Shown piece by piece: positions 18,357 to 42,013 of a DNA stretch of 64,000 nt. The notes below the pieces were generated by a model, which did no database searches, was not told the DNA's origin, and worked only from the letters and a program-made list of their open reading frames with translations. Position numbers and translations under genes: made by a program. Where the stretch lies: the NCBI RefSeq assembly GCF_030499515.1, contig NZ_JASTWJ010000001.1:2832001-2896000 (forward strand). The letters run 5' to 3'. Numbering within the stretch: the first letter of the stretch is position 1; each line of letters opens with the position of its first letter. Source of the DNA: Streptomyces sp. DT2A-34. GTDB taxonomy: Bacteria > Actinomycetota > Actinomycetes > Streptomycetales > Streptomycetaceae.

Positions 18357-18922
18357 CAGGAACGACCTCCCCCGGCGCCGTCGGCCATCGCCTCGCCGCG
18401 GTCGGCCCCGACCGCACCGCCGCGGAGTTTGGCGCCGGCGGACTGGACCGCGTTGACGATGTTCTGGTAGCCGGTGCAGCGGCACAGGATCCCGGAGATC
18501 TCGTGACGCACCTCGGCATCGGTCATCGCATGACCGGTCTCGATGATCTCCTTGGTACGCAGCACCATCGCGGGCGTGCAGAAGCCGCACTGCAGCCCCT
18601 GCTCCTCGGCGAAGGACTCCTGGATGGGGTGCAGCTCCGTCGGGTCGACGGACAGGCTTTCGACGGTCTCGACCGCGTGCCCGTCCCCCTGGACGGCCAG
18701 CATCAGGCAGGAGCGCACGGAGTGGCCGTCGAAGAGGACGTTGCAGCATCCGCACTCGCCGTGCTCGCATCCGATATGCACGCTGACCAGGTCGAGTTCG
18801 TCGCGCAGGAAGTCGGCGAGCGTGGTGCGCGTCGACACCTCGCGGGTCACGCCCCGCCCGTTGACGCGCATGGTCACGGTCCGGCGGGCAGTGCCGTACT
18901 TGGCGGCGGTCGAGGTCGTCAC
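18356..18922 (-). CDS. molybdenum hydroxylase iron-sulfur small subunit
   Basis: A [2Fe-2S] electron-transfer subunit of 188 residues that passes electrons from the molybdenum centre to FAD. The N-terminal plant-ferredoxin-like cluster is bound by IGCEHGECGCCNVLFDG, with a further Cys in SCLML. The C-terminal cluster is in LQCGFCTPAMVL and GILCRCTGYQNIV. The C-terminal extension after NAVQSAG is variable and Gly/Ala-rich. It overlaps the FAD subunit by four bases and the large subunit by one, so the three genes are translationally coupled in the order FAD, Fe-S, Mo. Confidence 0.93.
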   Translation of the reverse strand: MTTSTAAKYGTARRTVTMRVNGRGVTREVSTRTTLADFLRDELDLVSVHIGCEHGECGCCNVLFDGHSVRSCLMLAVQGDGHAVETVESLSVDPTELHPIQESFAEEQGLQCGFCTPAMVLRTKEIIETGHAMTDAEVRHEISGILCRCTGYQNIVNAVQSAGAKLRGGAVGADRGEAMADGAGGGRS

Positions 18923-19803
18923 TTCCCGTTGCTCCTCTCGTGGGCGCGCGCCACGGCCGCGGTGATCGCGCGCGACACCACGACGGAGGCGAGGTGCCGG
19001 CGGTAGGCGCGCGTGGCGTGCAGGTCGTCCCCCGAGGTCACCGAGGGAACGATCTCCTTTGCGGCCCTGGCGATGTTCTCCTCGGTCGGGGCCTCACCGA
19101 TCAGCGCGCTCTCCACCGCGGAAGCGCGGACCGTCGTGTCGGAGATACCCAGGACGCCGACGGAGACGGAGGTGAAGCGGCCGTCCTCGTCGAGGTTCAC
19201 CACCGCGGCGGCGCCGGCGAGCGCAAGGTCGCCCACGCGCCGGGACACCTCCACGAAGCCGTGGCCCGCGGTCCACGGCGTCACCGGGTAGCGGATGGCG
19301 ACGAGGACCTCCTCTGGCTCCAGGGCCGTGGTCATCCGGCCCTGGAAGAAGTCCTGGGCCGCGATGGTGCGGGTGCCCGACGCCCCGTGCACGACCACCG
19401 TCGCGTCGAGCGCCACCGCCGTGCAGGGCAGTTCGGCAGCGGAGTCGGCGTGCGCCAGGCTGCCGCCCACCGTGCCGCGGTGGCGGTTCTCGATGTGGCC
19501 GATGTAGCCGGTGGCCTCCGGCAGCAGCGGGACCAGTTCGCCGACCAGCGGGTGGTCCTCCAACTCGTACTGCCGAACCCCGGCGCCCACCTCCAGGATG
19601 TCGGCCCGGCGCTCGATCTTCTGCAGGTCACCGATCTTGTTGATGTCGATCAGTGCCTCCGGCCTGGCAAGCCGCATGTTGAGCATGGGGAGAAGGCTCT
19701 GTCCTCCCGCGAGGACGAGGGAGTCGTTGCCGTACTCGCTCTTGAGCGCGACGGCCTCATCGACGGATTCGGGATCGCAGTACGTGAATGGAGGCGGCTT
19801 CAT
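18919..19803 (-). CDS. molybdenum hydroxylase FAD-binding medium subunit
   Basis: FAD subunit (CoxM type), 294 residues, first gene of a three-gene operon. FAD-binding motifs are AGGQSLLPMLNMRLARP near residue 30 and NRHRGTVGGSLAHADSAAELP near residue 110; the C-terminal domain follows with GVLGISDTTVRA and TRAYRRHLASVVV. It ends in an ATGA overlap with the Fe-S subunit. The operon lies inside the island and faces the SpoIIE gene. Confidence 0.92.
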   Translation of the reverse strand: MKPPPFTYCDPESVDEAVALKSEYGNDSLVLAGGQSLLPMLNMRLARPEALIDINKIGDLQKIERRADILEVGAGVRQYELEDHPLVGELVPLLPEATGYIGHIENRHRGTVGGSLAHADSAAELPCTAVALDATVVVHGASGTRTIAAQDFFQGRMTTALEPEEVLVAIRYPVTPWTAGHGFVEVSRRVGDLALAGAAAVVNLDEDGRFTSVSVGVLGISDTTVRASAVESALIGEAPTEENIARAAKEIVPSVTSGDDLHATRAYRRHLASVVVSRAITAAVARAHERSNGK

Positions 19804-20460
19804 CGCCTGTCCTTGGTTGCGGCTCCTGGGAAGGAGCAGGTGACCGGGCTCGGAGCCGAAGTCGGCTGCGGACGGTTACCCCGAGATTGCGTCGCGCGAT
19901 TCATCAGGTGATCGTGGGTGCTCCACAGGCTCCGAGGCGGTTCATACGTGCATGCCCATGGGCCCTCCGGCCCTGGGCGGGGTCCGAGCCATGCGCGGGT
20001 GCGTAGGGGCAGTCATCAAGGTTCACGACGATGGCCTCCTGTGTGCTGTGTACGACGCACATCCGCACCGGCCCGGTGTCACTGCCCTTCTCCTTCTAGT
20101 GCACCACACCTGGCGCAACGACGACGAAGTGTCCCGGAACGCTCGCGGGCCTGGTCCCAGCCGGTCGCCGACCCACCGACGGCCGACGCCGCCGAGCACG
20201 TACAGGGCCGTTTCGGGCTCGCCGTGATGGTGACACCTGTCTTCATACCCGCCGAGAGCACGACGGACAGTCCCTGGATCCCCGTCTTCTGCCTGCTCAC
20301 AGCGCCAGAAGTCGAGTGTGGCCCTGGCGCGGGAACAGCGACGCGCGATGGCCGCCGTGGCTGCCGCTTTGGCCACAAAACCCCAGGTCACAGACCTTGG
20401 CCATCGATCCTGATTGCGCTCCCCTTGCGCTCCCCTCCGCTCATAGGCATCCCACGAGCT
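19804..20460. other. non-coding region between the hydroxylase operon and remnant genes
   Basis: About 650 bases. The part near 19804-19920 must carry the promoter of the molybdenum hydroxylase operon. The remainder has short open frames on both strands without consistent codon bias, and I recognise no family in it. It reads like decayed sequence. Confidence 0.4.
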
Positions 20461-20866
20461 CACCAACTATCAGGAGCGCAAGACAAAAGACCAGGTCGAC
20501 ACGCACGGCCGCCCCCAGTACACCGTGCCGACGCTGCTCGCCCAAGGGCTGCGGTACCAGGCACAGGCGGCGCTGGGCCGACGCCCGGACATCCAGCGGA
20601 TGGGCGACGGCCAGCGCGTCTACCGCCGCGCCTTCCAGCGGAGCGTCCGCGCGATGCTCCGTCACGTGCCCCGCCCGGTGGCGTGCGACGCCATCGTATT
20701 CAAGGCCGGCGCCGACGAGGCGGCAGTCGAACGGGTACGCGAACGGATCGGCGCCCTCTACGAGGGAACGGTCGACGTCCGCCAGGCACCTGGCACCCAC
20801 TTCTCGATCCTCAACGATCCGCATGTGGGTGAAGTCGCCGAGCAACTCGGCGCCCGGCTGGCATGA
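20461..20866 (+). pseudogene. C-terminal remnant of a thioesterase or alpha/beta hydrolase
   Basis: The frame has good codon bias from about 20464 to the stop at 20866, but it has no proper N-terminus; the longest version from a start codon begins at GTG 20525 (113 residues). The last 60 residues resemble the end of thioesterase domains of polyketide and peptide synthases: CDAIVFKAGADEAAVERVR, then a PGTHFSILNDPHVGEVAEQL block in which the His could be the catalytic one. The serine-containing core is missing. A release enzyme lost from a biosynthetic cluster would fit the nearby PKS, but the match is only by pattern. Confidence 0.45.
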
Positions 20867-21029
20867 GGGGCGCGTCCGGCGGGAACGCGATCAGACCCGG
20901 ATCCCGCCGGACCAGTCCGGTCACCACCAAGTCCCCACACCACCCTGCGCTGAAGCGCTCCCCCAGCGCACCCCGCACCCGTCGCATGCCAGCGACTGAA
21001 GAATGAGCAGGTCAGCCCACCCTCGCTCA

Positions 21030-21311
21030 CCGAATGGCCGGCCGCCGCCGAGGCCGAGGACATTCGCGTCGTCACCAGCTCCGTCACCCTCGTCGAAGCC
21101 CGCGACCCCAAGACCGGTCCCCGCCGTCGCCGGCAGATCAAGCTATCCGGCAGCCTGCTCACGGCGACCGCGGGCCAGTGCAGCGTGATGGCGCACAACC
21201 GGGACAGCGCCGGCATCAACCTCGTGCCGGCCGTGGTCGTCACCGCACTGACAGGCGCCCACAAAGCCCAGGTCACAGCCACCGCCCCGACTGTTTTGCG
21301 AAGGCTGTGAT
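21030..21311 (+). pseudogene. PIN-domain (VapC-like) toxin remnant
   Basis: A frame ending at TGA 21309 contains AEDIRVVTSSVTLVEARDPK (21054-21113), very like the segment EDIRVVTSxxTLVEA of streptomycete PIN-domain ribonuclease toxins. The upstream part with the first catalytic Asp is missing, and the part after about 21115 is scrambled. No antitoxin gene is seen. Together with the AbiEii relic it shows that the island once carried defence or addiction modules. Confidence 0.5.
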
Positions 21312-21384
21312 CCACAACTGGCCATCAGTGCACTGCCTTTGCGCCAGGTTACTGCGCAACTTCCCTAGGAAAAAAGGCAAGTTG

Positions 21385-21415
21385 TTGACTAGTCAAGGGG
21401 AGCGCTGCGGATACT
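21385..21415 (+). promoter_or_regulatory. putative promoter with palindromic operator for the FAAL-PKS operon
   Basis: TTGACTAGTCAA at 21385-21396 is a perfect 12-bp palindrome. TTGACT would also serve as a -35 element, with GATACT at 21410-21415 as a -10 candidate (19-base spacer, a little long). The palindrome has the shape of a MarR-type operator. It lies about 100 bases before the first gene of the operon, and no MarR-family gene is in the window. Confidence 0.4.
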
Positions 21416-21497
21416 GCTGGTGTCAACGCACACTCGACGTACTCCTGTGGTCTCCGTTGCCGCAGGGGTGCGTCTGCATGACAGGTGGAGCATGCAC

Positions 21498-23234
21498 ATG
21501 GCTCATTCCCTCGTCGATTCACTGTCCGCCCACGCCTCACGTCATCCCGACCGGACCGCCTACCGCTACCTGGTCACCGGCGACAGTGACGGGGAGATCC
21601 AGGACATCTCGTACGCGCGTCTGGCGGGCCGGGCACAGGCCATCGCCGCCTGGTTACAGGAGCACGGCCTCGCCGGCTCCCGCGTGATACTCCTCTATCC
21701 CCCGGGCATCGAGTTCATCGCGGGGTATCTGGGCTGTCTCGCGGCCGGGGTCGTCGCCGTACCGGGCGTGCCTCCGCAGGGGCGGTCGCAGAACCACCGG
21801 GCCCTCACCCGTATGAAGCGCCTGATCTCCGACGCCGACGCCAAGGTGATCCTCAGCGGCCGTGGCGTGTCCGAGGCCCTCGCGACCATGGCCGAGCACC
21901 TGCCCGAACTGGCCGAGATCACCCGCGTCGTCACCGACGACATCCCCGACGACCTGGCCGCGTCCTGGCGCGAGCCCGACCTCGGCGCCGACTCGGTCGC
22001 GTTCCTCCAGTACACATCCGGCTCCACCTCGGCCCCGCGCGGTGTGATGGTGACGCATGGCAACCTCGTGGACAACGAGCGTGTCCTCACGGAGCGGATG
22101 GGCCACACGCCGGAGGCGCTCGCGGAGCACGACAACGAACTGTTCGTCAGCTGGCTGCCCGTCTACCACGACATGGGTCTCATCCTCCCCGTCCTGAACA
22201 CCCTGTACCTCGGTGCGACGAGCACGCTCTTCTCACCACTGCACTTCCTGCAGAAACCCGAGCGCTGGCTGACCGCCATCACGAAGTACCGCCCGCACAC
22301 CAGCGGCGGTCCGAACTTCGCCTTCGAACTGTGCCTGAAGCACGCCACGCCCGAATTCCTCGACCGGCTCGACCTGAGCCGGTGGAAGGTCGCCTTCAAC
22401 GGTGCCGAACCGGTGCGGGCCGCGACCCTGCGCCGGTTCGCCGAGACCTTCGGCGGGGCGGCCGGTTTCCGGCGCGAGGCCCTCTACCCCTGCTACGGGC
22501 TGGCCGAGGCCACCCTGATGGTCACCGGCCACACCGTCGGCACGCCGCCGAACCTGCTCGCGGCCGACGAGAACGGCCCGCACGCGGGCGCGGCGGACGC
22601 GGCGGCCGTCAGCTCCGGGCGGCCGGGGCCCGGCATGAACGTGGTGATCGCCGACCCCGAGCGGCACAAGGCACTCCCTGAGGGCGAGGTCGGCGAGATC
22701 TGGGTCGCGAGTGACAGCGTCGCCAAGGGCTACTGGCGCAACGCCGTCGCTACCCGCGAGGTCTTCCGGGCCGTCCTGGAGGACGGCTCCACCCGCTTCC
22801 TGCGGACCGGTGACCTCGGTTTCCTGCGCGATGGTGAGCTGTTCGTCACGGGGCGGCTGAAGGACCTGATGGTGATCGACGGCCGCAACCACTACCCCCA
22901 GGACCTGGAACTGTCGGCGGAGTTGTCCCACCCGGCCCTGCGGCCCGGCTGCATCGCCGCGTTCCCCGTGGAGGTGGGGGAGCACGGGACGGGAGGCGAA
23001 CAGCCCGTCATCGTCGCCGAGGTGGCCCCGGAGTCGGCGGACGAGTCCGGCAGCATCACCCGCGAGATCCGCAACGCCATCGGCGAGGCCCACGGGCTGT
23101 CGGTGCGCGACGTCGTCCTGGTCCGCCCCGGCACCATCCCCAAGACCTCCAGCGGGAAGATCCAGCGCCGCGCCTCCCGCGAGGCGTACCTCGGCGGCAC
23201 CCTCTCCGTGGTCGGCGAGCTCGCAGCGAGATGA
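21498..23234 (+). CDS. fatty acyl-AMP ligase (FAAL) priming the PKS
   Basis: Adenylate-forming enzyme, 578 residues, expected to activate a fatty acid as acyl-AMP and load it onto the N-terminal carrier domain of the following synthase. Motifs: P-loop-like YTSGSTSAPRGVMVTHGNL, then the FAAL-typical GGPNFAFELCL, YPCYGLAEATLMVTG and GRNHYPQDLE; RTGDLGFL is the hinge-region Asp motif, and the C-terminal Lys is in PKTSSGKIQRRA. These favour FAAL over CoA ligase. I chose ATG 21498, seven bases after GGTGGAG; 21492 is too close to that site. Residue 53 is encoded by TTA (21654-21656), so translation probably depends on the bldA tRNA. The PKS follows after 215 bases. Confidence 0.92.
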   Translation: MAHSLVDSLSAHASRHPDRTAYRYLVTGDSDGEIQDISYARLAGRAQAIAAWLQEHGLAGSRVILLYPPGIEFIAGYLGCLAAGVVAVPGVPPQGRSQNHRALTRMKRLISDADAKVILSGRGVSEALATMAEHLPELAEITRVVTDDIPDDLAASWREPDLGADSVAFLQYTSGSTSAPRGVMVTHGNLVDNERVLTERMGHTPEALAEHDNELFVSWLPVYHDMGLILPVLNTLYLGATSTLFSPLHFLQKPERWLTAITKYRPHTSGGPNFAFELCLKHATPEFLDRLDLSRWKVAFNGAEPVRAATLRRFAETFGGAAGFRREALYPCYGLAEATLMVTGHTVGTPPNLLAADENGPHAGAADAAAVSSGRPGPGMNVVIADPERHKALPEGEVGEIWVASDSVAKGYWRNAVATREVFRAVLEDGSTRFLRTGDLGFLRDGELFVTGRLKDLMVIDGRNHYPQDLELSAELSHPALRPGCIAAFPVEVGEHGTGGEQPVIVAEVAPESADESGSITREIRNAIGEAHGLSVRDVVLVRPGTIPKTSSGKIQRRASREAYLGGTLSVVGELAAR

Positions 23235-23449
23235 CGTTCCCGGTCCCGGTCCCGCCGTTCGCACCGACCGGGGTCCGGTGACCCTTACCCGCCATGCCGG
23301 CCCACTGGTGGGACCATGCCCGCCCCCTCTGGGGCCCGTCAGCCGTGTCCGTACCCCCACGCGTCCGTCGCATGCCGCTCGCACGCCGACCCCGCCCTGG
23401 TCCCAGGCCGGGGTCGACCGGACCCGAGTCCCGAGGAAGCACTTCCCAG

Positions 23450-38260
<14,811 letters not shown>

Positions 38261-38339
38261 ACAGCGACGGCAAGCAGGAATGACGAACAGCGAAGGAAAA
38301 GCACACCGTGAAGCAGAGCCACACCGCGAAGGGCACTCC

Positions 38340-40052
38340 ATGCGCGAGGTGAACGAGGACACGTCGGCGTACGGCGGTGGGCGGCGGCCGGAGGGCGAGT
38401 CGATCGAGCGGGGTGGCGGCGGGCTCAGCGTGAGCGACCTGCTGGCCAAGGTCATGACCACCTCCACGGCACAGCCGGGCGTGACACCGGACGACGCGAA
38501 CGGCGCGGGCGAGGGCGGGACGGGGCCGCGCACGGGCCCCGCCTCGTCGCCGCGGACCGAGGACGGCCTGGCCGCCTCCATCGCGGCCGAAGCGGGCCGC
38601 TATCTGCCCGACGGGCACCTGTCACCCGACGCCGACTTCTTCGACGCCGGCGGCACCTCCGTCCACGCGGTGGAGCTCGTCGCCACGCTCGAACGCGAGC
38701 TGGGCATGACGATCGCCCTCGACGACGTATTCGCCGACGCCCGTCCCCGCACCCTGGCCGCACGCTGGCTCAGAACCACCGGAGCATCTGAAGCACCAGA
38801 GGCGCCAGAGGCACCCGAAACACCTGAAGGCAAGTCGGCACCGGTTCAGCCGCTCCCGGTTCCCGCCCCCCGCAGCGCCCTCCCTCTCTCCGCGGCAGGC
38901 ACCGCGCCCGCGCCCGCCCCCCACACCCACCGCCCCGTGTCCCGCCCCTCGGCAGCCCCCGCGTTCCGCACCGCACCCACCACCGACGCCCCCCACACCA
39001 CCGCCCGCCCCGAGGACCTCGACCAGATCCTCGCCGACCTCTCCCTCGCCGACCGCCTCCCGTGGACCGACGTCCCCGAACCGCTGCCGCCCACCCGCGT
39101 CCTGCTGACCGGCGCCACCGGCTTCCTCGGCGGCCACATGCTCCTCGACCTGCTGCGGCACAGCGACGCCCATGTCTACTGTCTGGTCCGCGCGGCCGAC
39201 GAGGAGGCAGCGGTCGCCCGGCTCGGCGAGGCGCTGCGCAGCTACGAGCTGCCGTGGTCCGCCGAGATCCGCCGCCGGGTGACCGTCCTGCCCGGCGACA
39301 TCCGCCAGCCCCACCTCGGTCTCTCCGACGACGTGTGGAACGCCCTCTCGTACGAGCTGGACAGCATCGTCGGCGTGGCCGCCGCCGTGGACTTCCTGCG
39401 CGGCTACCAGTCGCTGCGCAGGAGCAACGTCCTCGGTGCGCTGACCCTGGCCGAACTGGCGGCGACCGGTCGGCCCAAGCCGCTGCACCACATCTCCTCC
39501 ATCGCCGTCTTCAACGAGGTCGGTATCACCTCCATGGGCGAGGACGACCCCCTCGCCCATGTGGACCGTCTGATCTCCGGCTACGACCAGACGAAGTGGG
39601 CCGCGGAGGTCGCGCTGCGCCGGGCCCGCGACCACGGCCTGGTGGTCAGCGCGCTGCGTCCCGGCGGTATCGCCGGACACACCCTCACCGGCGCCTACAA
39701 TCCGCAGGACCTGAGCAGCGGCCTGTTCTCGGCGTTCGCCCGCTTCCGCACCGTGCCCGCCTTCCGCTACCTCAACGGGGCCCCCGTCGACTGGGTGAGC
39801 CGCGTCGCGGTCGGCGTCATCTGCGAACCGGACGCCTGGGGCTACGACTACAACCTCACCGGTGTGCCCAGCACCCTGGACGACGTCGTACGGGACATGG
39901 CTCTCAGCGGCATGAACGCGCGCGTGATGGACTGGGACGAGTGGCGCGTCGACACCCTGGCCCGGCTCCGGGCCGAGCCCGTCCCCGAACTGGACTTCCT
40001 CACACGGGTGTTGGAGAGTCCCCCGCCCTCAAGCTGTGCGAGGCCACGCTGA
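38340..40052 (+). CDS. carrier protein-thioester reductase didomain
   Basis: About 570 residues. After a hydrophilic leader comes a PCP/ACP domain with the pantetheine serine in FFDAGGTSVHAVEL (Ser107). An Ala/Pro/Thr-rich linker follows, then a thioester reductase of the extended SDR type: GATGFLGG at 258 for NADPH and the YxxxK pair Tyr415/Lys419 in GYDQTKWAAE. Such domains release carrier-bound chains as aldehydes or alcohols. The carrier is the natural docking point for the glyceryl unit made by FkbH. ATG 38340 has GAAGG at good spacing; an upstream ATG at 38280 touches its own AGGA. The annotated end ESPPPSSCARPR looks wrong: the typical C-terminal text continues in another reading frame (next entry), so a frameshift near 40019 is likely. 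Confidence 0.85.
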   Translation: MREVNEDTSAYGGGRRPEGESIERGGGGLSVSDLLAKVMTTSTAQPGVTPDDANGAGEGGTGPRTGPASSPRTEDGLAASIAAEAGRYLPDGHLSPDADFFDAGGTSVHAVELVATLERELGMTIALDDVFADARPRTLAARWLRTTGASEAPEAPEAPETPEGKSAPVQPLPVPAPRSALPLSAAGTAPAPAPHTHRPVSRPSAAPAFRTAPTTDAPHTTARPEDLDQILADLSLADRLPWTDVPEPLPPTRVLLTGATGFLGGHMLLDLLRHSDAHVYCLVRAADEEAAVARLGEALRSYELPWSAEIRRRVTVLPGDIRQPHLGLSDDVWNALSYELDSIVGVAAAVDFLRGYQSLRRSNVLGALTLAELAATGRPKPLHHISSIAVFNEVGITSMGEDDPLAHVDRLISGYDQTKWAAEVALRRARDHGLVVSALRPGGIAGHTLTGAYNPQDLSSGLFSAFARFRTVPAFRYLNGAPVDWVSRVAVGVICEPDAWGYDYNLTGVPSTLDDVVRDMALSGMNARVMDWDEWRVDTLARLRAEPVPELDFLTRVLESPPPSSCARPR

Positions 40053-40831
40053 AGGGACCGGCGGCGACCAGCGAGCGCACCGACGCGCTCGTCGCAGCGC
40101 TGGGCCTGCCGCCCGCGGCCCGCTACGGCGCCGAGGTCCAGCTGAAGACGTTCGAGCGGCTGGCGGACAACGGCCTGTCCCGGCTGCCGCACAAGGACGA
40201 CCAGCCCTACCTGTGGTTCCCCGAGACGATCGAGGGCAGGATCGGCCTGGTCGGCGAAGGCGCCGACATCCCCTGCTCGATGGCCCTCACCCTGTCGATC
40301 GCGGGCATGTACCAGCTGGTGAAGGATCGCAGGATCGACGTCAGCGGCACGCTGACCTGCACAGCCCTGCACCCCGAACCGCTCGTGGTGCAGCACGGGG
40401 ACGCCTGGGTCCGCCCGGAGGAGGGCATCCCGCTGGAGCACGGCCTGCGGCACCCGTTCCTCCTGTACCGGCTGTGGTTGCGTGACGCCGACGGCGGCAG
40501 CTGGTGGCTGGAGGGCCGCAAGTTCGTCCGCGCCCGACGTGACGTCTGGCGGCAGACACGGGCGTTGACCGTCAGGATCGGCGTCGAGGGCGAACCCGCG
40601 CGGTACGAGGGCGAGATCGTCGTCCCCTCCGACAGCTATGTGCGCGACCAGATCGACGGCATCAAGGTCGACCCACGACTCACCGCCCAGGAGAAGCGGG
40701 CCGCGAAGCTGACCTGGCTCGCCTGGTTCGGCATGGAGACGGGCCGCAGCGTGCTCGGCCCCTTCGCCCGAGCCGCGGCGGACCTGCTCGACCTGCGTCA
40801 GACCCCGAACCTCACGGAGCGCAACCGATGA
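40013..40831 (+). pseudogene. downstream part of the reductase gene in another frame: reductase tail plus cholesterol-oxidase-associated domain
   Basis: Coding continues from about 40013 in a different frame: ESPALKLCEATLKGPAATSE and TFERLADNGLSRLP look like the C-terminal tail of the thioester reductase. Then comes a domain (YLWFPETIEGRIGLVGEG, GSWWLEGRKFVRARRDVWRQ, LAWFGMETGRSVLGPF) resembling the middle region of cholesterol-oxidase/GMC-type proteins that are often fused to a hydrolase. No ATG or GTG lies near its beginning; the first ATG in frame is about 265 bases in. The simplest reading is one gene with a slip in the C-tract at 40020-40024, either real, programmed or a sequence error. 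Its stop overlaps the hydrolase start (ATGA at 40828). Confidence 0.65.
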
Positions 40832-41970
40832 TCCTCTCCAGGACTCCCAAGCCATCAGGCAGCAGGTCCCTCGTCCGCAAGGTCCGCACGGGCGCCGCTC
40901 TCCGGCCGCGGTACCACCGTCTCGACCCGGCGACCGTGGAGGAGATCCCGTTCCACACCACGGACGGCGTCCGGCTCGGCCTGACCCGGATCGGGCCCGG
41001 CGGAGACGACCGGCCGGCCGTACTGCTCCTGCACGGGCACACCGCGTCGGCCGACATGTTCCTGCTGCCCGAGACCCGCAACCTCGTCGATGTCCTGCTG
41101 GACGGCGGTTACGAGCCGTGGCTCCTCGACTGGCGGGGCAGCTGCCGTCTCCCGTACAGCGAGACCGGCAGGAAGTACACGTACGACGACGTCTCCCTGT
41201 ACGACATCCCCGAGGCCGTCTCCCACATCCGGCAGCGGATCGGTGACCGGCCGCTGTTCGTCGTGGCGCACTGCATGGGCTCGCTGACCCTGTCGATGAG
41301 CATGGCGGCGGGCCTGGTCCCGGGGCTCGCGGGCGTGGTCTCGCAGGGCGTGTTCCTGACGCCGAAGCTCGCGGGCCGCATGTCGCTGAGCATGTCGATA
41401 GCGCACGAACTGCTGAAGAAACACCTGGACCATGTGCCGATCGACTTCCGCAAGGTCGGCTTCCGGTCCAAGTACACGCCGCTGTTCGCGCTGGCCTCCC
41501 GCAAGGCGAACTGCCCGGACCCGACCTGCCAGGTCCTGCACAACTCGGCCTGGGGCATGGGCGCCTCCCTCTTCGTCCACGACCACCTGTCCGAGACCAC
41601 CCACGACCGGCTCGCCGATCTGCTCGGCCCGGCACCACTGTGGATCGTGCCGCATCTGCGCCGTATCGAACTGGCCAGGAGCGTGGTGCGCTGGCACGAC
41701 ACCGACCACCGCTACCGGGCGCTGCCGCAGAACGCCCTCGATGCCGCCGGACGCATCGACACCCCGGTCCTGCTCATCGCCGGCAGCGAGAACGGGCTGT
41801 GGCTGGACTCCCAGAAGCTCTGCCACGAGGTCCTCACCCACCGCCAGCCCCAACTGGACGTGACGTACCGGGAGATCCCCGGCTACGGCCACTTGGACAC
41901 GTTCCTCGGCCGGGGCGCCGCCCTCGACGTGTTCGGGTACATCCTGGACTTCCTCGACAAACGGCGGTGA
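40828..41970 (+). CDS. alpha/beta hydrolase with cysteine at the nucleophile elbow
   Basis: A 380-residue alpha/beta-hydrolase-fold protein, last gene of the PKS operon. The oxyanion region is VLLLHGHTASADMF. The nucleophile elbow reads VVAHCMGSLTLS, so Cys149 stands where most family members have Ser. The catalytic His should be in GYGHLDTFLG, with an acid near the GSENGLWLD segment. Together with the preceding domain it resembles the C-terminal hydrolase part of cholesterol-oxidase-type fusions. In this setting it could release, transfer or edit the acyl-glyceryl product. It overlaps the previous frame by ATGA, and a strong hairpin follows six bases after its stop. Confidence 0.85.
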   Translation: MILSRTPKPSGSRSLVRKVRTGAALRPRYHRLDPATVEEIPFHTTDGVRLGLTRIGPGGDDRPAVLLLHGHTASADMFLLPETRNLVDVLLDGGYEPWLLDWRGSCRLPYSETGRKYTYDDVSLYDIPEAVSHIRQRIGDRPLFVVAHCMGSLTLSMSMAAGLVPGLAGVVSQGVFLTPKLAGRMSLSMSIAHELLKKHLDHVPIDFRKVGFRSKYTPLFALASRKANCPDPTCQVLHNSAWGMGASLFVHDHLSETTHDRLADLLGPAPLWIVPHLRRIELARSVVRWHDTDHRYRALPQNALDAAGRIDTPVLLIAGSENGLWLDSQKLCHEVLTHRQPQLDVTYREIPGYGHLDTFLGRGAALDVFGYILDFLDKRR

Positions 41971-41975
41971 CGACC

Positions 41976-42013
41976 GTCCGGGCCGGGCCGCTGTACGGCG
42001 GCCCGGCCCGGAC
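41976..42013 (+). terminator. terminator of the PKS operon
   Basis: A perfect 16-bp stem (GTCCGGGCCGGGCCGC at 41976-41991, complement at 41998-42013) with a six-base loop, starting six bases after the hydrolase stop. No U-tract. Its strength and place make it the likely end of the FAAL-PKS-reductase-hydrolase transcript. Confidence 0.8.

Noticed and set aside
23294..23449. N-terminal extension of the PKS to ATG 23294
   Set aside because: The extra 52 residues are Arg/Pro-rich with no domain and no ribosome site; the ATG at 23450 has GAGGAAG upstream.
38280..38339. Upstream ATG at 38280 as the start of the carrier-reductase gene
   Set aside because: AGGA abuts the ATG with no spacing; ATG 38340 has GAAGG at normal distance. 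Kept as an alternative only.
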